Assembly (NCBI GenBank): GCA_041918155.1
Contig: JAYRWH010000046.1
Location: forward strand, 1-50,283
Length of the DNA stretch: 50,283 nt
DNA from: UBA668 sp041918155
GTDB taxonomy: Bacteria; Actinomycetota; Acidimicrobiia; Acidimicrobiales; Ilumatobacteraceae
Direction: 5' to 3'
Positions 23,842 to 32,479 of this stretch are shown here, piece after piece. The notes beneath the pieces were generated by a model. That model was not told the DNA's origin. It was given only the letters and a program-made list of their open reading frames with translations, and ran no database searches. Every line of letters begins with the position of its first letter. Within the stretch, counting starts at the first letter, position 1. Made by a program: the position numbers and the translations under genes.

Positions 23842-25386
23842 TCAGGCGAATTCGTCGGGGAGTTCCGTCTTGCGGCGGGCGATGTACTCGCGCATCGCCT
23901 CGTCGGTGGCATCGTCGAGCGCTGGCGGCTCGTACTCGGCAAGGCGGCGCTTCCAGAGCGCGTTCGCCCGTTGGGCCGCGTCGAGAGCGCCGTCCTCGCT
24001 CCACTGCTCATAGCTGGAGTTGTCGGCGGTGTCGCTGCGGTAGAACGCGGTCTCGAAGTTGGCGAACGTGTGTGCCGTGCCGAGGAAGTGCGTGCCGGGT
24101 GTGTTCGTGCGCAAGGCAGCGAGCGCCAGGCCGTTCTCGCTGGCGTCGAGTCCACGTACGAACGTCGTCATCATGCCCAACTGGTCGCAGTCGAGCACGA
24201 ACTTCTCGTACCCGATGGCCAGGCCGCCCTCTAGCCAACCAGCCGCGTGGAGCACGAAGTTGACGCCACCGAGCAGGGTGGGCTGCAGAGTGTTCGCGCT
24301 CTCGTACGCGGCCTGCGCGTCGGGCAGCTTGGAAGCGGTGAGCGAGCCACCCGAGCGGAACGGCACACCGAGGCGGCGGGCCAGCGCGGCCACGGTGTAG
24401 AGCACGATCGCCGGTTCGGGGGTGCCGAACGTAGGGGCCCCCGTCTGCATGCTCATCGACGAGGCGAACGACCCGAACACCACCGGGGCGCCGGGCCGTA
24501 CGAGCTGCACGAACGTCATACCGGCCAACGCTTCGGCGAGCGTCTGCACGGCTACCCCCGCACTGGTGGCGGGGGCCATCGCTCCGGCGAGGATGAACGG
24601 GGTGATGATCGTCGCCTGGTTGTGCTCCGCATAGCACTGCGCGGCGGCGAGCATCGTGCCATCCCACACCAGCGGCGAGCTGGCGTTGATGAGGCTGGTC
24701 ATCACGGTGCGATCGTGCAGATCGCCGCCGAAGCCGATGCGCGCGAGTTCGACACTGTCCGCAGCACGCGACCCGGCGGTGACTGAACCCATGAACGGCT
24801 TGTCGCTGTACTTGAGGTGGGAGTACACCATGTCGAGATGGCGCTTGCTGACGGGCACGTCGACGGGCTCGCACACCGTGCCGCCGGAGTGGTGCAGCCA
24901 TGGCGACATGTACGTGAGCTTCACGAAGTTCTCGAAGTCGGCGAGTGTTGCGTAGCGGCGACCGTTGTCGAGGTCGTGCACGAATGGCGAGCCGTAGTTC
25001 GGCGCGAACACCGTGTGGTTGCCGCCGATCACCACATCGTTGATCGGGTTGCGGGCGTTCTGCACATACGTACTCGGCGCGTTGGTGCTGACGATCTCGC
25101 GGCACATACCCCGCGGGAAACGCACGCGGGTGCCGTCGACGATCGCCCCGGCGCGAGCGAAGATCGGCAGCGCCTCGGGGTAGTCGCGCACCTCGATGCC
25201 GACCTCTTCGAGCACGGTGTCGGCGGTGTGCTCGATGACGGCGAGCGTCTCGTCGCCGGCGATCTCGAACGGGCGCATCGTGCGCGTGAGATACGGCACG
25301 CGATCGATGACGTGAGTGGCGCGCATCGCGGCGCGCCCGGCGCGCCCGCCCGAGCGGCGCCCTGAGGGTGCAGGCGAGTCGGGCAT
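23842..25386 (-). CDS. MttB-family (COG5598) corrinoid-dependent methyltransferase, non-pyrrolysine
   Basis: A 514-residue TIM-barrel methyltransferase of the trimethylamine methyltransferase superfamily. Typical segments: LEEVGIEVRDYPEALPIFARAGA, APNYGSPFVHDLDNGRRYATLADFENFVKLTY, GSVTAGSRAADSVELA, and GAPTFGTPEPAIVLYTVAALARRLGVPFRSGG. There is no in-frame amber codon, so it is a non-Pyl member; characterised members demethylate quaternary amines such as glycine betaine or proline betaine. With the corrinoid protein, activator and methyl-THF methyltransferase beside it, and betaine transport genes nearby, glycine betaine is the best guess. CGGAGG precedes ATG 25386; a later in-frame ATG at 25326 is an alternative. 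Confidence 0.88.
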   Translation of the reverse strand: MPDSPAPSGRRSGGRAGRAAMRATHVIDRVPYLTRTMRPFEIAGDETLAVIEHTADTVLEEVGIEVRDYPEALPIFARAGAIVDGTRVRFPRGMCREIVSTNAPSTYVQNARNPINDVVIGGNHTVFAPNYGSPFVHDLDNGRRYATLADFENFVKLTYMSPWLHHSGGTVCEPVDVPVSKRHLDMVYSHLKYSDKPFMGSVTAGSRAADSVELARIGFGGDLHDRTVMTSLINASSPLVWDGTMLAAAQCYAEHNQATIITPFILAGAMAPATSAGVAVQTLAEALAGMTFVQLVRPGAPVVFGSFASSMSMQTGAPTFGTPEPAIVLYTVAALARRLGVPFRSGGSLTASKLPDAQAAYESANTLQPTLLGGVNFVLHAAGWLEGGLAIGYEKFVLDCDQLGMMTTFVRGLDASENGLALAALRTNTPGTHFLGTAHTFANFETAFYRSDTADNSSYEQWSEDGALDAAQRANALWKRRLAEYEPPALDDATDEAMREYIARRKTELPDEFA

Positions 25387-25411
25387 CAGCGCGGCCTCCG
25401 AGTGTGCACGG

Positions 25412-27421
25412 TCATGTGGGCTCCTTCTGACGGCGGCGTCGCGCCGTGCGATCGGCCCCGCTCGCAGACCGTGCGGGCAGGGTGACGACGGTGGACAGGT
25501 GCGGGCTGGAGGCGCTTGCGTGCGGGAACGACATCGCCGCCACGAACTCGGCCTGGAACTCGGGCTCGGTGGCCGTTTCCACCTTCACCACGTTGCCCAC
25601 GGCCTGCTCCATGTCGGCACGGGCGGCGAGCGAGAGCAGGGCACGTACGGCGCCGGCGCCGGCAGCATTGCCCACCGAGCGCACCTGGTCGATCGGGCAG
25701 TCGGGCACCAGCCCGAGCACGAGTGCGTAGAGCGGGTCGATATGGCTGCCGAAGGCACCCGCGAGGCGGATCTCGTGCAGGATCTTGTCGCCGTGCGGGG
25801 CGACGCCGGCGTGGCGGTAGAGCAGCTCGATGCCGGCGCGCAGCGCGGCCTTGGCGAGTTGGATCGCACGCACATCGTTCTGGGTGATCATCAACCGCAC
25901 GCCGTCGGCCTCGTGCACGACGTAACTGAATGTGCGGCCGTCGGCGACGACGCGCGCCGTGCGTTCCGCCAGCAAACCCTGCACGACGCCCTCGGAGTCG
26001 ATCACGCCGGCGAGGTACATCTCGGCGATGACTTCGATGATGCCCGAGCCGCAGATGCCGGAGATCTCCAGGTCCTCCGTCGCCGTGGCGAAGCCAGGGT
26101 CGTCGCTCCACAGGTCGCAGCCGATGACCTTGAAGCGCGGCGCGAGGGTGTCGCTGTCGATGCGTACACGCTCGATCGCCCCCGCGGTGGCGCGCTGGCC
26201 GCAGCTCAGCTGGGCGCCTTCGAACGCGGGGCCAGTGGGGCTCGACGCGGCGAACAGGAGGTGCTCGTCGCCGAGGACGATCTCCGCGTTCGTGCCGACA
26301 TCGACCAGCAGCTGCATGGTGGGGGAGCGGTGGGGCTGCTCGGAGAGGATCATCGCGGCCGTGTCGGCGCCGACATGCCCGGCGATGCAGGGTGCGAGAT
26401 ACACCTGCGCGTGGGGGAAGTGCAGCTCGAACTGCTCGGCGCGCACGCTGATCGCGTCCGCCGTGGCGAGTGTGAACGGCGCCTGGCCGAGCGGGGTGGG
26501 GTCGATGCCGGCGACGACATGGTGCATGATCGGGTTGCCGACGAGCACGATCTCGAGCACGTCGCCGGCAACGGTGCCCGCGCCGGCGCACAGCTCGTCG
26601 ATGAGGGCGTTCAGTGCCTCACGCACCGCCACGGTGAGCTGGCGGTCGCCGCCGGGGTTCATCATCACGTAACTGACGCGGCTCATCAGATCCTCGCCGT
26701 AGCGGATCTGGGGGTTCATCCGCCCGGCGGAGGCGAGCACTTCACCGGTGCCGAGATCGCACAGGTGGGCGGCGATGGTGGTGCTGCCGATGTCGATGGC
26801 AACACCGCAGACGCGGTCGACGTAACCGGGCCACGCGGCCACCACCGTCGCGTCGCGCACGGCCACGGTGGCGGCCCGATCCTGCCGGGCGAAGGCCTGG
26901 TGGACCTCCTGGAGGGCAGCCAGGTCGAGGCCGGTGGCGATGATGCCGTGCTCGGTCGCCAATTCGGCGAGCACGAGGTCGGTCATCGACGCGGCGTCAC
27001 CGAGCAGGCTCGGCGGTAGCTCGATGAAGAACAGGTGCACCGCGGGATCGAGCACCACATCGGTGAGGTCGAGGTTCTTGCGAACGACGGGCCGGTGCAC
27101 CTGGCTCTCGGGCGGCACGTCGAGCACGACGTCGTCGCGCACCACTGCGCAGCAGCCGAGGCGGCGATCGGGCTTCGTGCCGCGGCGATCCGAGTAGGCC
27201 TGTTCGGTGTCGGTCCATGGGCTGAGCGCCTCAGCAGTGGAATCGATCGCCCACTTGCTGTGATGGCCGGTGGCCGGGGTGATCTGACAGCGCCCGCAGA
27301 TGCCGCGGCCACCGCAGACCGAGTCGAGGTCGACACCCAGCTCACGGGCAGCCTGCAACACCGTGGTGCCGGCTGGCACCACGCCATCGTGGCCCGACGG
27401 GGTGAAGACGACGCGCGCCAT
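25412..27421 (-). CDS. RACo-like corrinoid reductive activator (2Fe-2S + ASKHA / DUF4445)
   Basis: A 669-residue protein. The N-terminal ferredoxin domain has C36-x5-C42-x2-C45 and C90, holding a [2Fe-2S] cluster. The C-terminal ASKHA ATPase domain shows phosphate loops DIGSTT (210-215) and DVGTNAE (374-380), and GICGSGIIEVIAEM. RACo/RamA-type proteins use ATP to re-reduce inactive Co(II) corrinoid to Co(I). It lies 3 bases after the MeTr gene and 25 bases before the MttB-family gene. A basic C-terminal tail (ARSASGADRTARRRRQKEPT) is unusual. The electron donor gene is not visible in the window. Confidence 0.9.
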   Translation of the reverse strand: MARVVFTPSGHDGVVPAGTTVLQAARELGVDLDSVCGGRGICGRCQITPATGHHSKWAIDSTAEALSPWTDTEQAYSDRRGTKPDRRLGCCAVVRDDVVLDVPPESQVHRPVVRKNLDLTDVVLDPAVHLFFIELPPSLLGDAASMTDLVLAELATEHGIIATGLDLAALQEVHQAFARQDRAATVAVRDATVVAAWPGYVDRVCGVAIDIGSTTIAAHLCDLGTGEVLASAGRMNPQIRYGEDLMSRVSYVMMNPGGDRQLTVAVREALNALIDELCAGAGTVAGDVLEIVLVGNPIMHHVVAGIDPTPLGQAPFTLATADAISVRAEQFELHFPHAQVYLAPCIAGHVGADTAAMILSEQPHRSPTMQLLVDVGTNAEIVLGDEHLLFAASSPTGPAFEGAQLSCGQRATAGAIERVRIDSDTLAPRFKVIGCDLWSDDPGFATATEDLEISGICGSGIIEVIAEMYLAGVIDSEGVVQGLLAERTARVVADGRTFSYVVHEADGVRLMITQNDVRAIQLAKAALRAGIELLYRHAGVAPHGDKILHEIRLAGAFGSHIDPLYALVLGLVPDCPIDQVRSVGNAAGAGAVRALLSLAARADMEQAVGNVVKVETATEPEFQAEFVAAMSFPHASASSPHLSTVVTLPARSASGADRTARRRRQKEPT

Positions 27422-27424
27422 GAG

Positions 27425-28330
27425 CTACTCGGCGCGCCTCGCGCGGCGGCCACCGGCGCGGCCCTCGCGGGATCCGGAGGGCGCGTCGGGATCGCGGTTG
27501 GCGCGGATCCAGGCGGCACAGTCCTGGTCGTTACCGGCCAGCACGTCGGCGGCCATGACCATCGTCTTCACCTCGGGGTGCAGGGGGTTCATGATCGCCG
27601 AGGTCATCCCGTTGGAGATGGCCATTGCCAGGAACGTGCCAGTGATGTTGTTGCGCGCCGGCAGGCCGAAGCTGACGTTGGAAGCGCCACACGTGGTGTT
27701 GACCTTCAGCTCGCTGACGAGGCGACGCAGGAGTGCGAACACCTGGCGGCCGGCTGTACCCATCGCACCGATCGGCATTACAAGCGGATCGACAACGATG
27801 TCGCTCGCCGGAATGCCGTAGTCGGCCGCGCGCTGCACGATCTTCTTGGCGACGTTGAAGCGCACGTCGGGGTCGGTGCTGATGCCGGTCTCGTCGTTGG
27901 AGATGGCCACCACCGCGGCGCCGTACTTGGCCACGAGGGGCAGCACCCGCTCCATCTGCTCGTCCTCGCCGGTGACCGAGTTGACGAGTGCCTTGCCCTT
28001 GTAGACGGCGAGGCCGGCCGCGAGCGCCTCGACGATGGAGGAGTCGATCGACAGGGGCACGTCGGTGATGCCCTGCACCAACTGGATCGCACGGGCGAGC
28101 AGGGCCGGCTCGTCGGCGAGAGGGATACCGGCGTTGACATCGAGCATCTGCGCGCCGGCGGCCACCTGGGCGAGCGCGTCCGCCTCGACGCGGCTGAAAT
28201 CGCCGCTCTTCATCTCCTCGGCGAGCAGCTTGCGCCCGGTGGGGTTGATCCGCTCGCCGATCATGACGAACGGCCGGTCGAACCCGATCACGACCTCTTT
28301 GGTTGCAGAACTGATCACTGTGTGGGTCAT
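27425..28330 (-). CDS. Methyl-THF:corrinoid methyltransferase (pterin-binding, MtgA/AcsE-like)
   Basis: A 301-residue DHPS-fold protein. MIGERINPTGRKLLAEEM, DVNAGIPLADEPALL, PLSIDSS, KALVNSVTGEDEQMERVLPLVAKYGAAVVAISND and TTCGASNVSFGLPAR are the pterin-pocket strands of methyltetrahydrofolate methyltransferases. In this operon it should move the methyl group from methyl-Co(III) corrinoid to THF, linking demethylation to MetF. The C-terminus is a basic tail (SREGRAGGRRARRAE). Its ATG overlaps the stop of the upstream small gene (ATGA). Confidence 0.88.
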   Translation of the reverse strand: MTHTVISSATKEVVIGFDRPFVMIGERINPTGRKLLAEEMKSGDFSRVEADALAQVAAGAQMLDVNAGIPLADEPALLARAIQLVQGITDVPLSIDSSIVEALAAGLAVYKGKALVNSVTGEDEQMERVLPLVAKYGAAVVAISNDETGISTDPDVRFNVAKKIVQRAADYGIPASDIVVDPLVMPIGAMGTAGRQVFALLRRLVSELKVNTTCGASNVSFGLPARNNITGTFLAMAISNGMTSAIMNPLHPEVKTMVMAADVLAGNDQDCAAWIRANRDPDAPSGSREGRAGGRRARRAE

Positions 28331-28680
28331 TGCTGGTGCTCCCCGGTGGTGGGCGTGGTGTTCGGCGAGGCTGGATCCCAGCCGCCGTTGTCGATGAGGG
28401 TGTGCAGCCGCTCGTTGGTGAACTCGGCTTCGATCGACGCGGCTGTGGCCGCGACGCAGGCGGCCAGATCACCGGCGACGGGGTAGCCGGCGCGACGCCA
28501 TTCGCCGACGTACTCCTGCGCGGTCTTCTTCTCGGCGACCATCGCCGCCCGGTCGATCGCCTTCTGGAAGCGGCCGGGGAGGATGATCTGGTGGCGTTCG
28601 TCGCCGTCGCGGCCGTTCACCTGGGCGGGGATGTCGCGCCACAGGATGACGGTGATCTCGCTCGCGCTGCGGCGGGCCAT
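28327..28680 (-). CDS. Small PF13769-like ('virulence factor' domain) protein
   Basis: A 117-residue soluble protein. The core SEITVILWRDIPAQVNGRDGDERHQIILPGRFQKAIDRAAMVAEKKTAQEYVGEWRR resembles the small domain labelled virulence factor in Pfam. Despite the name, I recall such genes beside MttB/MetF-type corrinoid clusters, as here. The C-terminus is Pro/Thr-rich. It overlaps its upstream neighbour (TGATG) and downstream neighbour (ATGA). A structural or assembly role in the methyltransferase system is an inference; no catalytic motif is visible. Confidence 0.72.
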   Translation of the reverse strand: MARRSASEITVILWRDIPAQVNGRDGDERHQIILPGRFQKAIDRAAMVAEKKTAQEYVGEWRRAGYPVAGDLAACVAATAASIEAEFTNERLHTLIDNGGWDPASPNTTPTTGEHQQ

Positions 28681-29285
28681 CAGACCACCTGCCCGAGGCG
28701 CACGCTGACGGCCTGGCCGAACGGCTCGAGGCCTGTGTGGTGGTGCTCGAAGCGCAGCCCGAGGTGCTCGGCCGCGGCCCGCCCGGCGGCCACCACGTGC
28801 TCGTCGCCGCTCTGGGTGAGCAGCACGAGGCGGGTGTAGTTGCCGAAGTAGGCAGACAACAGTTCGGGGTGACGATCCAGCCCGAGCCCTTCCCACACGA
28901 GTGCCTGGAAGTGCTTGGCAAGGAAGTCGGTGAGGTAGAACGTGCCCACCTCGGCGCCCTGCAGCGCCGCGAACGCGGCGGCACCGGTGAAGAACTCGTA
29001 GCAGTGGTCGCCGGGCAGGCGGATGAGACGCGGGTCGTCGGCCATCATCCGGTCGAGGTTGCCGCCGGTACCGCAGTCGGCATACCCGATCAGCACCGTT
29101 CGGTCGCCTGACGGATCGTGTTCGGCGAGCAGCTCGCGCAGGTGGGGGACGATGCGTTCGGGTCGGTTGTGGAGATGCGCCGGGAGGTAGCGCACCTCCA
29201 CCCGATCGGTGAGTTCGTTCGCGGCCAACACGGCGCGCAGTTCGGCGACGAGGGCGCCGCAGGCGAGCACGAGGGGCCGGGACAC
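28680..29285 (-). CDS. DUF1638 family protein in corrinoid operon
   Basis: A protein of about 201 residues: SRPLVLACGALVAELRAVL, VEVRYLPAHLHNRPERIVPHLRELL, GYADCGTGGNLDRMM and LPGDHCYEFFTGAAAFAAL. The Cys and His in CGALVAE, YADCGTGG and GDHCYEF could bind a metal, probably zinc; this is my inference. DUF1638 has no established function. The GTG 29285 start lies 4 bases after the corrinoid-protein stop; GTG 29327 is an alternative that would overlap that gene. Genetic context implies a part in methyl transfer or corrinoid handling. Confidence 0.75.
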   Translation of the reverse strand: MSRPLVLACGALVAELRAVLAANELTDRVEVRYLPAHLHNRPERIVPHLRELLAEHDPSGDRTVLIGYADCGTGGNLDRMMADDPRLIRLPGDHCYEFFTGAAAFAALQGAEVGTFYLTDFLAKHFQALVWEGLGLDRHPELLSAYFGNYTRLVLLTQSGDEHVVAAGRAAAEHLGLRFEHHHTGLEPFGQAVSVRLGQVV

Positions 29286-29289
29286 GGGC

Positions 29290-30006
29290 TCAGGCGACGG
29301 ACGGGCCGGGAGGCTCGGAGTTGTCACGACGCGCCGATACGAGCGCCTTCGCGGTCTCGGCAGCGACGGCCGCATCGCGGCAGTAGGCATCGGCGCCGAT
29401 GGCGCTGCCGAACTCTTCGTTGAGTGGTGCACCGCCGACAAGCACCACGTACTTGTCGCGCAGGCCGCGCTCCTTGAGCGTGTCGATGACCACCTTCATG
29501 TACGGCATCGTGGTGGTGAGCAATGCGGACATGCCGATGATGTCGGGCTGGTGCTCGTCGATCGCGGCGAGGAAGGCATCGATGTCGGTGTTGATGCCGA
29601 GGTCGAACACTTCGAATCCGGCGCCCTCGAGCATCATCGCCACGAGGTTCTTGCCGATGTCGTGGATGTCGCCCTTCACCGTCCCGATGACGACCTTGCC
29701 GATCGGCTCGGCACCGGTCTCGGCGAGCAAGGGGCGCAAGATCTCCATGCCCGACTTCATCGCGTTCGCCGAGAGCAGCACTTCGGGGACGAAGAGGATG
29801 CCGTCGCGGAAGTCGATGCCGACGATGCGCATGCCTTCGACGAGCGCGTCGTTGAGCACCTTGTCCGGGCCCCAGCCGCGGTCGAGGAGAATGAGGGTGC
29901 CCTCGGCGATCTCGGCGGCGAGACCGTCGTAGAGGTCTTCGTGCATCTGGGTGACCAACTCGTCGTCCGGCAGGGCGGCAAGGTCGAGGTCGTCGGCGTC
30001 GCTCAT
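29290..30006 (-). CDS. Corrinoid (B12-binding) protein, MtgC/MttC-like
   Basis: A 238-residue corrinoid shuttle protein. A helical cap domain (about 10-100, including ALVEGMRIVGIDFRDGILFVPEVLLSANAMKSGMEIL) precedes the B12 Rossmann domain with D113-x-H115-x2-G118 (KGDIHDIGKN), where His115 is the lower axial cobalt ligand, followed by SALLTTTM and VLVGGAPLNEEFG. It carries the methyl group between the MttB-family enzyme and the MeTr protein. AAGGA lies before ATG 30006. A two-palindrome element (30027-30061) sits directly upstream, so this gene likely begins its own transcript. Confidence 0.9.
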   Translation of the reverse strand: MSDADDLDLAALPDDELVTQMHEDLYDGLAAEIAEGTLILLDRGWGPDKVLNDALVEGMRIVGIDFRDGILFVPEVLLSANAMKSGMEILRPLLAETGAEPIGKVVIGTVKGDIHDIGKNLVAMMLEGAGFEVFDLGINTDIDAFLAAIDEHQPDIIGMSALLTTTMPYMKVVIDTLKERGLRDKYVVLVGGAPLNEEFGSAIGADAYCRDAAVAAETAKALVSARRDNSEPPGPSVA

Positions 30007-30026
30007 GGGATGTCCTTGTACTGCAA

Positions 30027-30061
30027 ATTCCACATCGTGGAACTAGTCCGTATGGTGGAAC
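30027..30061. promoter_or_regulatory. Two-palindrome IclR-type operator, copy A
   Basis: The first half (30027-30043) is ATTCCAC-ATC-GTGGAAC, palindromic in six of seven arm bases. The second half (30045-30061) is a weaker copy of the same design ending GTGGAAC. The 35-bp element matches copy B at 42763-42797 in 23 of 35 positions with identical spacing. The form TTCCRC-N3-GYGGAA is usual for IclR-family sites. It lies 21 bases upstream of the corrinoid-protein gene. Confidence 0.68.
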
Positions 30062-30065
30062 CCTA

Positions 30066-32453
30066 TCACAGCAGGGGTTTCAAGGAGGGTGTTGCCGCGT
30101 GACGTTCGCCGGCGACTTCCAGCTCGTAGCTGCCCGAGAGCAGCCACTCTGCGACGACGCCTTCCGAGCGACGCACATAGCCGTACCCGATCGAGCGGCC
30201 GATGGTGTAGCCGTAGCCCCCGCTCGTGAGCCATCCGACGCGCTCGCCGTCGCGGTAGATCGTCTCGCGGCCGAGCAGCACGACCGTCGGGTCGACGGTG
30301 AACGTCGTCAGGCGCTTGCGCACCCCGTTGCGCCGCTGCGCCTCGACGGCCTCGCGGCCGATGAAGTCGCAGTCGCGTTTGACCGCCCAGCCGAGCCCGG
30401 CCTCGATCGGGGTGTGGTCGGGGCCGATGTCGCCGCCCCAGGCGCGATAGCCCTTCTCCAGCCGACAGCTCTCGATCGCTCGGTACCCCGCGTTGACGAG
30501 GCCGAGCGGGGCGCCGGCGACGATGAGCGTGTCGTAGACACGAGCCGCGTACTCCACGGGCAGGTGGAGTTCCCAGCCGAGCTCGCCGGTGTAGCTGACC
30601 CGCAGCGCGCGGGCCGGGCAGCCGGCGATGCCGATCGTCTGCACGGTGGAGAACGGGAAGGCTGCATCGCTGACGTCGGCCGTGGTGACCGACTGCAGGA
30701 TGTCGCGAGCCCGCGGACCCATGAGGCTCAGCACCGCCCAGGCGGAGGTGGCGTCGAACAGTTCGGCATGTGCGCCTGCGGGGAGGTTGCGGCGGATCCA
30801 GTCGAAGTCGTGGGTGGCGAAGCCGGTGCCCGTGACGATGTAGAACTCGTCGTCGGCGACTCGGCCGACGGTGAGATCGGTCTGGATGCCGCCGCGCGCG
30901 TCGAGCATCTGGGTGTAGGTGAGGCTGCCCACCGGCTTGTGCACGTCGTTGGCGCAGATCAGGTCGAGCGCGGCCAGCGCATCGCGGCCCTTCAGCACAT
31001 ACTTGGCGAACGAGGTCTGGTCGATGAGCACGGCAGCTTCACGACAGGCACGGTGCTCGCGGCCGACCGCGGCGAACCAGTTCTGGCGCCCGTACGTGTA
31101 TTCGTCACGTGGCGATTCGCCGAGTGACGAATCGTGGAACCAGTTGGGGCGCTCCCAGCCGAGCTTCTCGCCGAATACAGCGCCGGCCGCCTGCAACCGG
31201 TCGTAGAGCGGCGAGATGCGGCACGGGCGGCCGCTGTGGTGCTCCTCGAACGGCCAGGCCATCGTGTAGTGCTTCGAGTACGCCTCCAGCGTGCGGGTGC
31301 GCACCCACTCGGTGTCGGTGTGCGGCCGGCCGAAGCGGCGCAGATCCACCACCCACAGGTCGAACGGGGGCGCCCCGTCGTGCACCCACTCGGCGAGCGC
31401 CTGGCCGGCACCGCCACCGGCGGCGATTCCGAACGCGTTGAAGCCGGCGCCGACATACAGGTTGGGCAGTTCGGGCGCCTCGCCAAGGATGAAGTTGCCG
31501 TCGGGGGTGAAGCTCTCGGGCCCGTTGATGAGCTGACGGATGCCCGCGTCGGCCAGCGCCGGCACACGCCCGACGGCGAGTTCCATCGTCGGAGCGAAGT
31601 GATCCCAGTCGGCGCCGAGGAGCTGGAACTCGAACGGCTTGGGGAAGCCACGGACGGCCCACGGCACCGGGTTGGGCTCGTAACCGCCCATCACCAGGCC
31701 GCCGACTTCTTCCTTGTAGTAGGTGAGCCGGTCGGGGTCGCGCAGGGTGGGCAGGTGGCGCGGCACTTCAGGGGTGAATGGCTCGGTGAGCACGTATTGG
31801 TGCTCGACGCTCACGAGGGGCACGTTCACGCCGACGGTGGCGGCCAATTCGCGGGTCCACTGGCCGGCGCACAGCACGACCTTCTCGCACTCGATGCGGC
31901 CCTGGTCGGTGACCACGGCGCGGATCACGCCGTCGTCCACCTCGATCGACAACACCTCGGTGCGCTCACAGATCGTCGCGCCTGCCATGCGGGCGCCCTT
32001 GGCGAGCGCCATCGTGATGTCGCTGGGGCTGGCCTGGCCGTCGGTGGGCAGGAACGCCGCGCCGACGAGATCGTCCACCTGCATGAGCGGCCACAGCTCC
32101 TGCGCCTCGTTCGGCGAGAGCAGGTGCATCTCCAGGCCGAAGCTCTTGGCGGTGGTGGCCTGGCGGCGCACTTCGGTCCAGCGCTCCTCGTTGCAGGCCA
32201 GGCGCAGGCCGCCGTTCATCTTCCAGCCGGTGGCCTGACCGGTGTCGGCCTCCAGCGTGCGGTAGAGCTCCACCGAGTTCCCGAGCAGCTGGGTGATGTT
32301 CGCGCTCGTGCGCAGTTGGCCCACCAGCCCGGCGGCATGGAACGTGCTGCCGGAGGTGAGTTGGTATCGCTCGATGAGGACCGTGTCGGTCCAGCCGAGC
32401 CGAGCCAGGTGGTAGGCGGTGGAGCATCCGACGATTCCACCGCCCACCACCAC
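30066..32453 (-). CDS. FAD-dependent dimethylglycine/sarcosine dehydrogenase-like protein (second copy)
   Basis: A 795-residue FAD plus GcvT protein, paralogous in design to the one at 16498. The dinucleotide motif GGGIVG (4-9) opens it, and His39 in SGSTFHAAGL is the classic covalent-FAD site of dimethylglycine dehydrogenase. MGGYEPNPVPW and FGRPHTDTEWVRTRTLEAYSKHY follow, then a GcvT domain (LIDQTSFAKYVLKGRDALAALD, YTGELGWELHLPVEYA, IESCRLEKGYRAWGGDIGPDHTPIEAGL). It lies between the betaine-binding protein and the corrinoid genes, so it probably oxidises the dimethylglycine left by demethylation. GTG 32453 leaves almost no N-terminal lead, and no Shine-Dalgarno is visible. Confidence 0.87.
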   Translation of the reverse strand: MVVGGGIVGCSTAYHLARLGWTDTVLIERYQLTSGSTFHAAGLVGQLRTSANITQLLGNSVELYRTLEADTGQATGWKMNGGLRLACNEERWTEVRRQATTAKSFGLEMHLLSPNEAQELWPLMQVDDLVGAAFLPTDGQASPSDITMALAKGARMAGATICERTEVLSIEVDDGVIRAVVTDQGRIECEKVVLCAGQWTRELAATVGVNVPLVSVEHQYVLTEPFTPEVPRHLPTLRDPDRLTYYKEEVGGLVMGGYEPNPVPWAVRGFPKPFEFQLLGADWDHFAPTMELAVGRVPALADAGIRQLINGPESFTPDGNFILGEAPELPNLYVGAGFNAFGIAAGGGAGQALAEWVHDGAPPFDLWVVDLRRFGRPHTDTEWVRTRTLEAYSKHYTMAWPFEEHHSGRPCRISPLYDRLQAAGAVFGEKLGWERPNWFHDSSLGESPRDEYTYGRQNWFAAVGREHRACREAAVLIDQTSFAKYVLKGRDALAALDLICANDVHKPVGSLTYTQMLDARGGIQTDLTVGRVADDEFYIVTGTGFATHDFDWIRRNLPAGAHAELFDATSAWAVLSLMGPRARDILQSVTTADVSDAAFPFSTVQTIGIAGCPARALRVSYTGELGWELHLPVEYAARVYDTLIVAGAPLGLVNAGYRAIESCRLEKGYRAWGGDIGPDHTPIEAGLGWAVKRDCDFIGREAVEAQRRNGVRKRLTTFTVDPTVVLLGRETIYRDGERVGWLTSGGYGYTIGRSIGYGYVRRSEGVVAEWLLSGSYELEVAGERHAATPSLKPLL

Positions 32454-32479
32454 GGCCCGGGCAGAGGTGGGGAGTGGGG

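Noticed and set aside
23842..25386. Possible pyrrolysine-containing trimethylamine methyltransferase
   Set aside because: The reading frame has no internal amber codon and no pyl genes are present, so it belongs to the non-pyrrolysine branch.
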